From the NCBI RefSeq assembly GCF_000372825.1, contig NZ_KB910516.1:1458011-1522010 (forward strand): a stretch of DNA of 64,000 bases, in the 5' to 3' direction. The position numbers were made by a program, and so were the translations under genes. Below are positions 15,239 to 23,652 of this stretch, in pieces (within the stretch, counting starts at the first letter, position 1; each line of letters starts with the position of its first letter). Origin of the DNA: Methylobacterium sp. 77. GTDB taxonomy: Bacteria > Pseudomonadota > Alphaproteobacteria > Rhizobiales > Beijerinckiaceae. The notes below the pieces were generated by a model that did no database searches, was not told the DNA's origin, and was given only the letters and a program-made list of their open reading frames with translations.

Positions 15239-16588
15239 TTATCCCGTCCGACGGGCGTGGCGGCGATGGAGAGGGCGGTCGAGGCCGAGATTCTCGCGCA
15301 GGGTGGTCCCCTCGTATTCCGTGCGGAACAGGCCGCGCCGCTGTAGTTCGGGGATCACCAGGGAGGCGAAATCATCGAGCCCGCCCGGCAGGGTCGGGGG
15401 CATGATGTTGAACCCGTCGGCGCCATGGGCCTCGAAGCGTTCCTGAAGGGCATCGGCGATCTGGGCGGGCGTCCCGATCAGGGTCCAGTGCCCGCGCGCT
15501 CCGGCGATGCGCAGGTAGAGTTCGCGGATGGTCAGGCCTTCGCGCCGGGCGATGGTGACGAGGAGGTCCTGCCGGCTCTTGCCGCCCTCGGTGCCCTTCG
15601 CCTCCGGAACCGGCGCGTCGTCGGGATAGCCGGAGAGGTCGAGCCCGGCGAGCTGTTCCAGGAGCGAGCGGCCGACCACGGGATGGATCAGCTCCTGCAG
15701 CGCGCCGTACTTGTCCTGGGCCTCGGCCTCGGAGCGGCCGACCACCGGAAAGGCGCCCGGCAGGATCTTGAGCGCGTCGGGCTCGCGACCGTGCCGGGCC
15801 ATCCGGCCCTTCACGTCGGCGTAGAAGGCCGTGGCATCGTCCAGGGTGGCCTGGGCCGTGAAGATCACCTCGGCGGTGCGGGCCGCCAGCGCCTTCCCGG
15901 CCTCCGAGGAGCCGGCCTGCACCACCACCGGGTGCCCTTGCGGCGGACGGGGCACGTTGAGCGGCCCGCGCACGGAGAAATGCTCGCCCTCGTGCCCGAG
16001 CACGTGCAGCTTGGCCGGGTCGAAGAAGCGGCCCTCCTCGCGGTCGCGGACGAAGGCATCGTCCTCGAACGTGTCCCAGAGCCCGGCGACCACATCCACG
16101 AACTCCTCGGCGCGGGCATAGCGTCGGGCATGGGCGAGATGGCTGTCGCGGCTGAAATTATAGGCCTCGCGCGGGTCGGCCGAGGTGACGAGGTTCCAGC
16201 CCGCGCGGCCACCGCTGAGGTGGTCGAGGGAGGCGAATTTGCGCGCCACGTGGAACGGCTCGTTATAGGTCGTCGAGGCGGTAGCCACGAGGCCGATGCG
16301 TTGGGTCACGGCGGAGAGGTGGGAGAGCAGGGTCAGCGGCTCGAACTGCCCGACATAGCGGATCGCCGTGCGGCTCAGGGCGTCGATGTCGTCGCCCCGG
16401 ATGCTGACGCCGTCGGCCAGGAACAGGAGGTCGAATTTCGCGGCCTCCGCCACTTCGGCGAGGCGACGGTAATGGGCCGGATCGACGCCCGCATCCGCCT
16501 GCGACGAAGGATGCCGCCACGCCGCGACGTGGTGGCCGCCCGGATAGAGGAAGGCGCCGAGCCGCATCTTGTCCCGACGGCGTGCCAT
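15239..16588 (-). CDS. FMN-dependent monooxygenase, NtaA/SnaA/DszA type
   Basis: This 449-residue bacterial luciferase-like protein starts at ATG 16588 behind AAGGATACC. Family marks are MRLGAFLYPGGHHVAAWRHP near the start, GQFEPLTLLSHLSAVTQRIG, LDHLSGGRAGWNLVTSADP (flavin-site region) and the C-terminal HGADGFNIMPPTLPGGLDDF. Relatives use FMNH2 and oxygen to cleave C-N or C-S bonds in nitrilotriacetate, sulfones or alkyl sulfur compounds, with a separate flavin reductase that is not seen here. It lies 45 bases upstream of the next minus-strand gene's stop, in an organosulfur context. Confidence 0.9.
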   Translation of the reverse strand: MARRRDKMRLGAFLYPGGHHVAAWRHPSSQADAGVDPAHYRRLAEVAEAAKFDLLFLADGVSIRGDDIDALSRTAIRYVGQFEPLTLLSHLSAVTQRIGLVATASTTYNEPFHVARKFASLDHLSGGRAGWNLVTSADPREAYNFSRDSHLAHARRYARAEEFVDVVAGLWDTFEDDAFVRDREEGRFFDPAKLHVLGHEGEHFSVRGPLNVPRPPQGHPVVVQAGSSEAGKALAARTAEVIFTAQATLDDATAFYADVKGRMARHGREPDALKILPGAFPVVGRSEAEAQDKYGALQELIHPVVGRSLLEQLAGLDLSGYPDDAPVPEAKGTEGGKSRQDLLVTIARREGLTIRELYLRIAGARGHWTLIGTPAQIADALQERFEAHGADGFNIMPPTLPGGLDDFASLVIPELQRRGLFRTEYEGTTLRENLGLDRPLHRRHARRTG

Positions 16589-16633
16589 GGCGGTATCCTT
16601 AGATCTGTCGTTCTTGAGGGTAGCGGCCGCGGG

Positions 16634-17851
16634 TCAGGCCGATCCGACCCGGTACTGGCGCGGCGCGGCGGTGCCGTTCACGGCGAAATCACCCACCGTG
16701 CGGTCGCGGTAGATCCGGGGATTGTGCGAGGCGATGGTGCGGGCGTTGCGCCAGTGCCGGTCGAGCCCGAGGCCGCTCTTCACCGCCGAGGCGCCGAGCG
16801 CGTCGAACAGGGTCGTGGTGGCTTCGAGGACGAGGTTCGTCACCACGCTCACCGCCTGGTTCACCTCGATATCGGCGATGCCCGCCGCATGGTCGGCCGA
16901 TCCTCCCGCGCGATGCACCTCGTAGGTCCGCTGCAGCGAGTCCGCGGTCTTGAGGACGATGGCGCCCGCCGCATAGGCCGCGCCGCGAACGCGCCCGACC
17001 ACCTGTTGCACCTGTGGGTCGTCGCCGGACCGGCCGCCATTGCCGTGGCTGTAGACACGCGTCCGCTCGGCCACGAGCTGCGCCACATCGAGGGCCGCCG
17101 AGCGGCCGATCCCCGCCAAAGTCGCCAGATGCACGAGCTGGAAGAAGGCCATGGCGTAGGGGAAGCGCTCCGGGTCGGGCTTGATCAGGTCGGGGCCGAG
17201 GAGGACATCCTGGAAGTTGGCCGTGCCGCTCGCGGTCAGCGCCTGACCGAATCCGTCCCAGTCATCGACGATCTCGACGCCCGGCGCCCGCACCGGCACG
17301 GCCGCGACCAGGGATGCGCCGGCCTCGTCCTGGGCCGAGACGTGGATCCAGTCGGCGAAGAGCGAGCCGGTGGTGTAGAATTTCCGGCCGTTGAGCAGCC
17401 ATCGCCCGCCCTGCGGCCGCAGGATCGTGTCGAACTGCCCGACCTTCGCCTCGCCGGTCTCGGACACGCCGCTGCCGATGGTCTGGCGATCGCCGATCCG
17501 GCCGATCCAGCGCGCCCGCCATTCGGCGGAGGACGAGCACAACATGTCCTCGGTGAAGCCGAAATGCGCGCGCAGGGCATTGGTGACGTTGGGATCGGCC
17601 TGGGACAATTCGATGAGCAGGTTGAACAGCTCTGGCAGGCTCGTTCCGTGACCGCCCTCGCTGCGGGCGAGACGCAACGTGGTGAAGCCCGCCTGCTTCA
17701 GCCAGCCGATCTCGTCATGGGGCAGTCCACGCGCGAGGTCGCGGGGGATGGCGGTGGCGCGGATGCGGGCGAAGACCGGCCGGAAGCCGGCCGCGAGCTC
17801 CTCGTAGCCCGCACTCGGCCCTGCACCCCATCCCGCTTCCGTCTGAGACAT
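16634..17851 (-). CDS. Acyl-CoA dehydrogenase-fold monooxygenase, SfnB/DszC-like
   Basis: The 405-residue protein has the acyl-CoA dehydrogenase fold: an N-terminal helical domain, a middle beta domain (SGVSETGEAKVGQFDTILRP, LNGRKFYTTGSLFADWIHV) and a C-terminal helical domain with HNPRIYRDRTVGDFAVNG. The sequence matches the SfnB/DszC branch, which uses reduced flavin to oxidise organosulfur substrates instead of acyl-CoA. It is transcribed ahead of the NtaA-type gene, probably as one operon, and divergently from the second monooxygenase gene. A role in dimethylsulfone, sulfonate or other sulfur-source use is inferred from family and neighbours. Confidence 0.87.
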   Translation of the reverse strand: MSQTEAGWGAGPSAGYEELAAGFRPVFARIRATAIPRDLARGLPHDEIGWLKQAGFTTLRLARSEGGHGTSLPELFNLLIELSQADPNVTNALRAHFGFTEDMLCSSSAEWRARWIGRIGDRQTIGSGVSETGEAKVGQFDTILRPQGGRWLLNGRKFYTTGSLFADWIHVSAQDEAGASLVAAVPVRAPGVEIVDDWDGFGQALTASGTANFQDVLLGPDLIKPDPERFPYAMAFFQLVHLATLAGIGRSAALDVAQLVAERTRVYSHGNGGRSGDDPQVQQVVGRVRGAAYAAGAIVLKTADSLQRTYEVHRAGGSADHAAGIADIEVNQAVSVVTNLVLEATTTLFDALGASAVKSGLGLDRHWRNARTIASHNPRIYRDRTVGDFAVNGTAAPRQYRVGSA

Positions 17852-18207
17852 TCAGCCGATCCCATCCACCCGATGCCGCGACGCCGACGGTCGCTGACCC
17901 GTCTCGAAAGCGCCCGGCACGGCATCGCCCGTGATCGGCAATCCACCCCTCGGAGGCAAGTATAAATCAATGGTTCGCACGTAATTGGAAGATATGACCT
18001 CGTCGTCATCTCATCAATGGATGATGTATTTCCGATCAGGTGAATTACAAAAAGATCATTCTCGTTGACCTGATCTCGTCTCCAACTACGCTTGCGACGA
18101 TCGATGCCTCGCGGTTGGCGCGACATGATCGTGCGACATGCATGGTCGCGCGACATGCACAGAGTCCCGATCGCACCCCAAAGCTGCCCCGCATTGTCTG
18201 GATCGTC
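17852..18207. promoter_or_regulatory. Divergent promoter region with GCGACATG repeats
   Basis: This 356-base gap separates two divergently transcribed monooxygenase genes. An A/T-rich core lies around 17960-18060. The motif CGACATG occurs three times in the same direction at 18121, 18134 and 18151, ahead of the plus-strand gene. A regulator-binding array is plausible, but no protein can be named. An open frame upstream of 18208 is not convincing as protein. Confidence 0.4.
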
Positions 18208-19605
18208 ATGAGTACACGCCGCGAGTTGAGGCTGAACGCCTTCGAGATGGGAGCGCCGGGCCATACCTGGGCCGGCCTGTGGCGGCATCCGCGCGATACG
18301 GCGGCGCGGTACAATACCCTGGATTACTGGGTCTCCCTGGCCCGGACCGCCGAGCGTGGCCTGTTCGACGGGATCTTCCTCGCCGACGTGGTCGGGATCT
18401 ACGACGTCTACGGCGCCAGCCCGGAGGCCGCCGTCGCCCGGGCGGCACAGGCGCCGAACCTCGATCCGTTCCTGCTCGTGCCCGCCATGGCCCATGCCAC
18501 GACGCATCTCGGCTTCGGGGTGACGGCGAACCTCACCTACGAGCATCCCTACAGTTTCGCCCGGCGGGTCTCGACCCTCGATCACCTCACCGGCGGTCGG
18601 ATCGGCTGGAACGTCGTCACCGGCTATCTCGAGAGCGGCGCGCGCGGGATGGGCCTGACGCAGGCCCGCGAGCACGATGCGCGCTACGATGCCGGCGAGG
18701 ATTTCCTGGAGGCCGCCTACAAGCTCTGGGAGGGAAGCTGGGAGGACGGCGCGGCCTTGCGCGACCGCGCGGGCGGCCTGTTCACGCAGCCGGCCAAGGT
18801 TCACCGCGTCACCCATGACGGACCGAACTACCGGGTCGACGGGCAACACCTCAGCGAACCGTCGCCGCAGCGGACCCCCGTGCTCTACCAGGCCGGAGCC
18901 TCCTCACGCGGGCGCCTCTTCGCCGCCCGCCACGCCGAGAGCATCTTCCTGAACGGCCAGACCAGGGCGATCGCGGCGAGGGCGGTCCGCGGCACGCGAC
19001 AGGCGGCGAAGGAGGCCGGCCGTGATCCGCACGATATCCGGATGTTCCTCGGGGCTACCGTGATCGTCGCGCCCACGCGGGCCGAGGCGCTCGACCTGCG
19101 CGACGAGTATGCGCAATATCTCGACGTTGAAGGCCAGCTCGCCCTCGTCTCGGGCTGGACCGGGATCGACCTGTCCGAGCTCGATCCCCATGAAGGGCTC
19201 GCCTACGTCAAGACCAACGCCATGCAGTCGTTGCTCGAGAACCTGACGCTTCCGGGCGAACGCCCCTTCACCCGCACCGACTTCGCCGAGTTCGGGCCGC
19301 GCGGCGCGCGGACGCCCTTCATCGTCGGCTCGCCCTCCGAGGTCGCCGACGAATTGCTGGCCTGGGCGGACGAGGCCGATATCGACGGCTTCAACCTCAA
19401 CCGCGCCGTCGCGCCGGAGACGATCGAGTCCTTTGTCGATCTCGTCGTGCCCGAATTGCAGGAGCGCGGCGCGTTCAAGACCCGCTACCGCGAGGGCACG
19501 CTCCGCGAAAAGCTGTTTCCCGATGGCGGCGCCCATCTGAAGGCGACCCATCCGGGCGCCCGCTTCCGCCGGACCGGCGCCGAGGCTCGCGCCTCCGCCG
19601 CCTGA
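18208..19605 (+). CDS. FMN-dependent monooxygenase, NtaA/DszA type
   Basis: I place the start at ATG 18208 (MSTRRELRLNAFEMGAPGHT) because homologous sequence begins there; the frame is open further upstream. The 465-residue product shows LARTAERGLFDGIFLADVVG, GFGVTANLTYEHPYSFARRV and LDHLTGGRIGWNVVTGYLES, the typical flavin and substrate pocket segments of the luciferase-like NtaA/DszA group, plus the C-terminal ADIDGFNLNRAVAPETIESF. It oxidises a sulfur- or nitrogen-containing substrate using externally supplied FMNH2. It is followed 41 bases later by metQ, suggesting co-expression with an importer. Confidence 0.92.
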   Translation: MSTRRELRLNAFEMGAPGHTWAGLWRHPRDTAARYNTLDYWVSLARTAERGLFDGIFLADVVGIYDVYGASPEAAVARAAQAPNLDPFLLVPAMAHATTHLGFGVTANLTYEHPYSFARRVSTLDHLTGGRIGWNVVTGYLESGARGMGLTQAREHDARYDAGEDFLEAAYKLWEGSWEDGAALRDRAGGLFTQPAKVHRVTHDGPNYRVDGQHLSEPSPQRTPVLYQAGASSRGRLFAARHAESIFLNGQTRAIAARAVRGTRQAAKEAGRDPHDIRMFLGATVIVAPTRAEALDLRDEYAQYLDVEGQLALVSGWTGIDLSELDPHEGLAYVKTNAMQSLLENLTLPGERPFTRTDFAEFGPRGARTPFIVGSPSEVADELLAWADEADIDGFNLNRAVAPETIESFVDLVVPELQERGAFKTRYREGTLREKLFPDGGAHLKATHPGARFRRTGAEARASAA

Positions 19606-19646
19606 CGCCGTCCTCCATTCTCCTTCCCCCGACAGCAGGCTCCACG

Positions 19647-20447
19647 ATGCCCCCGTTCCGTGCCCGCCGCAGCCTCCTCGGCTTCGCGGCCCTCATGCTC
19701 GCCCTGGCGACCGGCCCCGCTTATGCCGAAAAGCCCCTGCGCATCGGCGCGACGCCTGGCCCCGTCGGGCAGACGCTGGCCTTTGCCGCCGATCTCGCCC
19801 GAAAACAGGGTCAGAATGTCGAGATCGTCGAGTTCACCGATTGGGTGACGCCCAACGAGGCGGTGGCCTCGGGCGATATCGACGCCAACCTGTTCCAGCA
19901 CGTGCCCTACCTCCAGAGCGCCATCCGTGCCCGAGGCTACAAGCTTGTGCCGGTGGAGGGCGCCATGGTCCTGCCGGTCGGACTGTTCTCGAAGACGGTG
20001 ACCAGCCTCGACAAAGTCCCCGATGGAGCCTCGGTGGCGATCGCCAACGATCCCGTCAACGCGGCGCGGGGGCTGCGCCTCCTCGAGACCGCCAAGCTCC
20101 TGACGTTGAAACCGGGGGTCGGCGACGAGGCCTCCGTCGCCGACATCGTCGCCAACCCGAAGCATCTGCGCATCCTCGAACTCGAAGCCGCGCAATTGCC
20201 GCGCGCCATGGACGACGTGACCCTGGCCCAGGTCAGCTTCACCTACCTGATCGCGGCCGGCGGCGACCCGAAGACCTCCCTCATCACCGATGGCGTCGGC
20301 GACCGGCGCTACACGCTCAGCTTCGTCGCCCGCCCCGACAATCGCGACGATCCGCGTCTCACCGCCTTCATCCGCAGCTTCCGCTCGGCGGAGGTGCGGG
20401 ATTACATCGACCGGACCTACAAGGGCTTCCTCGAGCCGGTCTGGTAG
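19647..20447 (+). CDS. metQ: MetQ/NlpA-family substrate-binding protein
   Basis: This 266-residue periplasmic protein has a signal peptide of about 27 residues ending AYAEKP. It lacks an obvious lipobox cysteine, so it is probably soluble rather than a lipoprotein. The mature part is NlpA/MetQ: LRIGATPGPVGQTLAFAADL, GDIDANLFQHVPYLQ, and PKHLRILELEAAQLPRAMDD. Family members bind methionine or other sulfur compounds for a MetNI transporter; metN and metI lie 3.2 kb downstream on the same strand. Because it sits behind an FMN monooxygenase gene, its ligand may be an organosulfur compound other than methionine. Confidence 0.9.
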   Translation: MPPFRARRSLLGFAALMLALATGPAYAEKPLRIGATPGPVGQTLAFAADLARKQGQNVEIVEFTDWVTPNEAVASGDIDANLFQHVPYLQSAIRARGYKLVPVEGAMVLPVGLFSKTVTSLDKVPDGASVAIANDPVNAARGLRLLETAKLLTLKPGVGDEASVADIVANPKHLRILELEAAQLPRAMDDVTLAQVSFTYLIAAGGDPKTSLITDGVGDRRYTLSFVARPDNRDDPRLTAFIRSFRSAEVRDYIDRTYKGFLEPVW

Positions 20448-20453
20448 CTGCGC

Positions 20454-20475
20454 GGGGAAGGAATGGCCCTTCCCC
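20454..20475. terminator. Hairpin between convergent genes
   Basis: GGGGAAGG and CCTTCCCC form a perfect 8-bp stem around AATGGC, six bases after the metQ stop and before the end of the convergent gene fragment. There is no T-run; it could act in either direction. Confidence 0.5.
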
Positions 20476-20503
20476 GATCCCCCGCCGGACACGGATCGGT
20501 CAC

Positions 20504-20998
20504 TCAGGCCGAGATTGGGGCCGCCTCGGCCACGGCGTAGCGGCTCGCGGGCCGGTCCAGATCGAAATGATCCCGCAGGGTCGTGCCTGTATACTCGGTG
20601 CGGAACAGGCCGCGCTTCCGGAGGATCGGCACCACGGCGTCGACCAAGGTCTCCAACCCGTCCGGCAGCACGTCTGGCATCAGGTTGAAGCCATCGGCGG
20701 CGCCGGCCCGGAACCACGCTTCGATATCGTCTGCGACCTGCTCCGGGGTGCCGACGATGATGCGGTGGCCGACACCGCCACTGAGCGCCCGCAGAAGCTC
20801 GCGCACCGTCAGATTGTCCCGGCGCGCGAGGGCCACGGTGCCCTGGAACATGGTGTGATTGGCATTGGCCGGCAGCGACAGGGCATCCGGCAGGGGCTTG
20901 TCGAGGTCGAGCCGTTCGGGTTCGATCTGAAGCGTGCCCGCGAGGCTGTACTCCACCGGCACCAGCTCCCACAGCTCGTCCTGCCGGCGGCGCGCCAT
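20504..20998 (-). pseudogene. 5'-truncated FMN-dependent monooxygenase (NtaA/DszA type)
   Basis: About 165 codons encode only the C-terminal third of a luciferase-like monooxygenase: ELWELVPVEYSLAGTLQ, SLPANANHTMFQGTVALARR, LTVRELLRALSG, RAGAADGFNLMPDVLPDGLE, and the C-terminal RTEYTGTTLRDHFDLDRP. The flavin-binding N-terminal two thirds are missing. Homology ends near 20998, right where a truncated metQ-like fragment begins on the other strand. The reading frame of the remaining part is undamaged, which suggests a recent deletion. It cannot be catalytic alone. Confidence 0.85.
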
Positions 20999-21014
20999 CC
21001 GCCTCCGGCCCGGC

Positions 21015-21356
21015 GGTGACGGCACCTTCGCCACGGCCGGCGACATCGCCGAGAACCCGAAATCCCTGCGCTTCGTCGAGGTGGCGCCGCCGCAACTGCC
21101 GCGCTCCCTCGACGACGTCGCCCTGGCGGTGATCAACGGCAACTACGCCCTCGAAGCCGGGCTCGACCCGGCCAGGGATTCCCTCGCGCTCGAGCGGGCG
21201 GAGGGCAACCCCTACGCCAACGTGCTCGTCACGACGCAGGCCCTGGCCCCGGACGCGCGCATCGTCCGGCTCTCATCCCTGCTGCAATCGACCCAGATCG
21301 CCGGCTTCATCTGCGAGCGCTATCGCGGTTCGGTGATCCGGGTGCGGGGCGCCTGA
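21015..21356 (+). pseudogene. 5'-truncated MetQ/NlpA-family binding protein
   Basis: About 113 codons encode the C-terminal lobe of a MetQ-like protein: ATAGDIAENPKSLRFVEV, PPQLPRSLDDVALAVINGNY and ALEAGLDPARDSLALERAEG, ending IAGFICERYRGSVIRVRGA. The signal peptide and N-terminal lobe are missing. The MetQ hallmark VINGNYALEAG is intact. It meets the truncated monooxygenase head-to-head at about 21.0 kb, and its 3' end overlaps the end of soxD on the opposite strand by 37 bases. It is a second metQ copy, distinct in sequence from the intact gene at 19.6 kb. Confidence 0.85.
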
Positions 21357-21934
21357 CCGACGCGTGCGGGCACGGGAATGTCGGGCCGTTGATCGGCGGT
21401 GAAGCCGTCCCGGTTCGGCATCCGCACCGTCGGCAGCGAGGCGGCGTCGAGATCCGCCCCCTCCGGCAGGATGCCGTTGAGATGCAGGACATAGGCGCTG
21501 AGCGCGTAGGTCTCGTCGGCGCTCAGGGATTGCGGCGCGTCGTAGGGCATGGCGCGGCGAATGTAATCGAACAGGGTGGTGGCATAGGGCCAGAAGCTAC
21601 CCACTGTCCGGACGGGCTTTCCCGTCGCGAGGCTGCCTTGGCCGCCGGCGAGCTTGTCCGCCGTGCCTCCTTCTCCGAGTGCTCCGTGGCAGGCGGCGCA
21701 GCGCGCGCCGAACAGCGCTTCCCCTTCGCGCACGCTGCCGTGGCCGGCCGGAAGCCCCTGCCCGTCGGCCCGCACGTCGATGTCCCAGGCCCCCAGGATG
21801 GCGGGAAGCGCCGGGCGCCCGATCCCCAATTGGCCGGTTCCGGTCCGTGCCAGGGAGACAGGCCCGGAGGGATCCGCCACGGCGGCCCCCGTCGCCATCA
21901 GGCAGGCGAGAAGACCGAGGCCGTTAAACCGCAT
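21320..21934 (-). CDS. soxD: SoxD-like c-type cytochrome (monohaem)
   Basis: The 204-residue product has a signal peptide (MRFNGLGLLACLMATGAAVA) and one haem motif CAACH near residue 80. Surrounding SoxD marks are RPALPAILGAWDIDVRADGQ, GLPAGHGSVREGEALF, KPVRTVGSFWPYATTLFDYI and RRAMPYDAPQSLSADETYAL. Canonical SoxD is about twice as long with two haems; here only the first cytochrome domain is present. It would take electrons from SoxC in the periplasm. Its ATG overlaps the soxC stop by 11 bases. Confidence 0.87.
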   Translation of the reverse strand: MRFNGLGLLACLMATGAAVADPSGPVSLARTGTGQLGIGRPALPAILGAWDIDVRADGQGLPAGHGSVREGEALFGARCAACHGALGEGGTADKLAGGQGSLATGKPVRTVGSFWPYATTLFDYIRRAMPYDAPQSLSADETYALSAYVLHLNGILPEGADLDAASLPTVRMPNRDGFTADQRPDIPVPARVGQAPRTRITEPR

Positions 21935-23183
21935 GGCTCACGCCTCCCTCGGCGGCGATACGCCAGCCGGCAATCGCGTTGTTGTGGTAGAAGGATTGGG
22001 TGCCCCGGATCGAGACCAGCGTTTCGCGCGGCGGCTGGACGTAGCCCGTCTGGTCGGTCGCCCGGCTGAGGAGATGCGCGGGGCCGCCCTCCCAGCGCCA
22101 GGGTAGCCGGAACCGGGTGAGGCAGCGCGGCAGGATCGGTCCCTCGAGGGTGGTCGCCTGCCATCGCGTTCCGCCATCGGTCGAGACCTCGACGCCCGTG
22201 ATCCGTCCGCGTCCCGTCCATGCGAGACCACGGATCTCATGGAAGCCGGGTGTGCGCAGCCGCTCGCCGCCGGATGGCGAGGTGATGACCGATTTGGCTT
22301 CCATCGCGAAGGTGAACTGGCGTGCCGAGCCATCCGGCATCAGGTCGGTGTATTTCGAGGTCTCCTCGCGCGTCTGGAACGGCTGGTCTCCGACCTTGAG
22401 CCGGCGCAGCCACTTGATGCTGAGGTTGCCCTCGACCCCCGGCACGAACAGCCGCAGCGGATAGCCCTGTTCCGGGCGGAGCCGCTCCCCGTTCTGGGCG
22501 TAGGCCAGGATCGCGCCGTCCCGCGCGAGGTCGAGGGGGATGCTCCGGGTCATGCCGGCCGCATCCGCCCCTTCCGCCAGGATCCACGCGGCCCCCGGCT
22601 TCACCCCGACCTCGTCGAGCAGGGTCGCCAGTTCGACACCGGTCCATTCGGCGCAGGAGAGGAGGCCGTGGCTTTCCTGGAGGGTCCAGCCCGGCTTGGC
22701 CCCGAGCCACGGCGTGTTGCCCGAGCATTCGAGAAAGTGGATGCGCGAGACCGAGGGCATCCGCACCAGATCCTCCATGGTGAGGATGAGGGGCCGTTCA
22801 ACGAGGCCGTGGATCGCCAGCCGGTGGCGCTCCGGGTCGATGGCCGGCACACCGGCATGGTGGCGCTCGAAATGCAGGCCATTGGGCGTGATGATCCCAT
22901 GGAGGTGCTGGAGCGGCGTGCCGGTGGAGGCGGCGCCCGGAAAGGTCGGCGGCGTCCGCGATCTGCGACCCAGATTTTCGTAAGGCGATGGCCGTCCATA
23001 GGGCGGCGATGCCACAGGCGCTCCGGGTGTACGGCTCCATTCCGGGACGGCCAGGGGATCGTCCGATTCCAGGCTCCGGGCGGCCGTCGCGATGCCGATC
23101 CCGCCCGCCGCGCCGCCGGCCAGCCGAAGGAAACCGCGCCGGCTCGATGACCGATGCGGTTCGCGCAATGTGTCAGACGACAT
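21924..23183 (-). CDS. soxC: SoxC-like molybdopterin sulfite dehydrogenase
   Basis: The 419-residue protein begins with a TAT signal (SSSRRGFLRLAGGAAGG, residues 12-28). The sulfite oxidase fold is clear: IHFLECSGNTPWLGAKPGWT with the Mo-ligand cysteine, WILAEGADAAGMTRSIPLDL, GYPLRLFVPGVEGNLSIKWL and FQTREETSKYTDLMPDGSAR, the last two being SoxC hallmarks. It oxidises sulfite or SoxY-bound sulfur in the periplasm. No soxXYZAB genes are nearby, so here it most likely detoxifies and gains energy from sulfite released by the neighbouring sulfonate/sulfone monooxygenases (inference). Confidence 0.9.
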   Translation of the reverse strand: MSSDTLREPHRSSSRRGFLRLAGGAAGGIGIATAARSLESDDPLAVPEWSRTPGAPVASPPYGRPSPYENLGRRSRTPPTFPGAASTGTPLQHLHGIITPNGLHFERHHAGVPAIDPERHRLAIHGLVERPLILTMEDLVRMPSVSRIHFLECSGNTPWLGAKPGWTLQESHGLLSCAEWTGVELATLLDEVGVKPGAAWILAEGADAAGMTRSIPLDLARDGAILAYAQNGERLRPEQGYPLRLFVPGVEGNLSIKWLRRLKVGDQPFQTREETSKYTDLMPDGSARQFTFAMEAKSVITSPSGGERLRTPGFHEIRGLAWTGRGRITGVEVSTDGGTRWQATTLEGPILPRCLTRFRLPWRWEGGPAHLLSRATDQTGYVQPPRETLVSIRGTQSFYHNNAIAGWRIAAEGGVSHAV

Positions 23184-23652
23184 GAAGACGGGGTCCGAAT
23201 GGGCGCTCGGGGGAGAACGCGAAGCACAGGATCAAGGTTTGTGGCGACAGAGAAAGACGCTCGCAGCGCTATCGATCATCTTCATTGGACCGTATTCGGC
23301 GCTCGCGATCAACGGAATGGATTTCCGATTTCTTGTGAGAGTCCGACAGGGCTTTCCCCGAAACGCGTGTTTGGCAACGCGATTTTCCGGATCGAGCCCG
23401 GCCGGTCGGATGATGCCGAGATCTCCGTGCCTCGGGTGAGGCATGCCGCCCCGGCGCGGAACGGATCGTCGCCAGGACGATCGTTCCCTCGCAGCGCCAT
23501 CGCGGGGATCGATCTTGTCCGATCGGCGAACAATTCGACAATCGATTCCATTGAACGCTCCAAGTATAGTCCATAAAAACGGAGCATAACCGATAATCAT
23601 TCTGGTCGTTCCGCATCGTGAAAGCGCGTGCCGGGTCCACGAGGTTTGGTGA
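23184..23652. other. Intergenic region between soxC and metN
   Basis: This 469-base divergent gap holds no supportable gene. The last 100 bases are A/T-richer (AAGTATAGTCCATAAAAAC) and probably contain the metN promoter. I looked for a SAM riboswitch ahead of metN and could not recognise one. Confidence 0.4.

Noticed and set aside
15425..17965. 846-codon plus-strand frame opposite two monooxygenase genes
   Set aside because: Shadow frame with antisense-type composition; the minus strand encodes NtaA- and SfnB-like enzymes with intact motifs.
23184..23652. Possible SAM riboswitch ahead of metN
   Set aside because: I found no recognisable SAM-II or other SAM-riboswitch core; only an ordinary A/T-rich promoter-like stretch.
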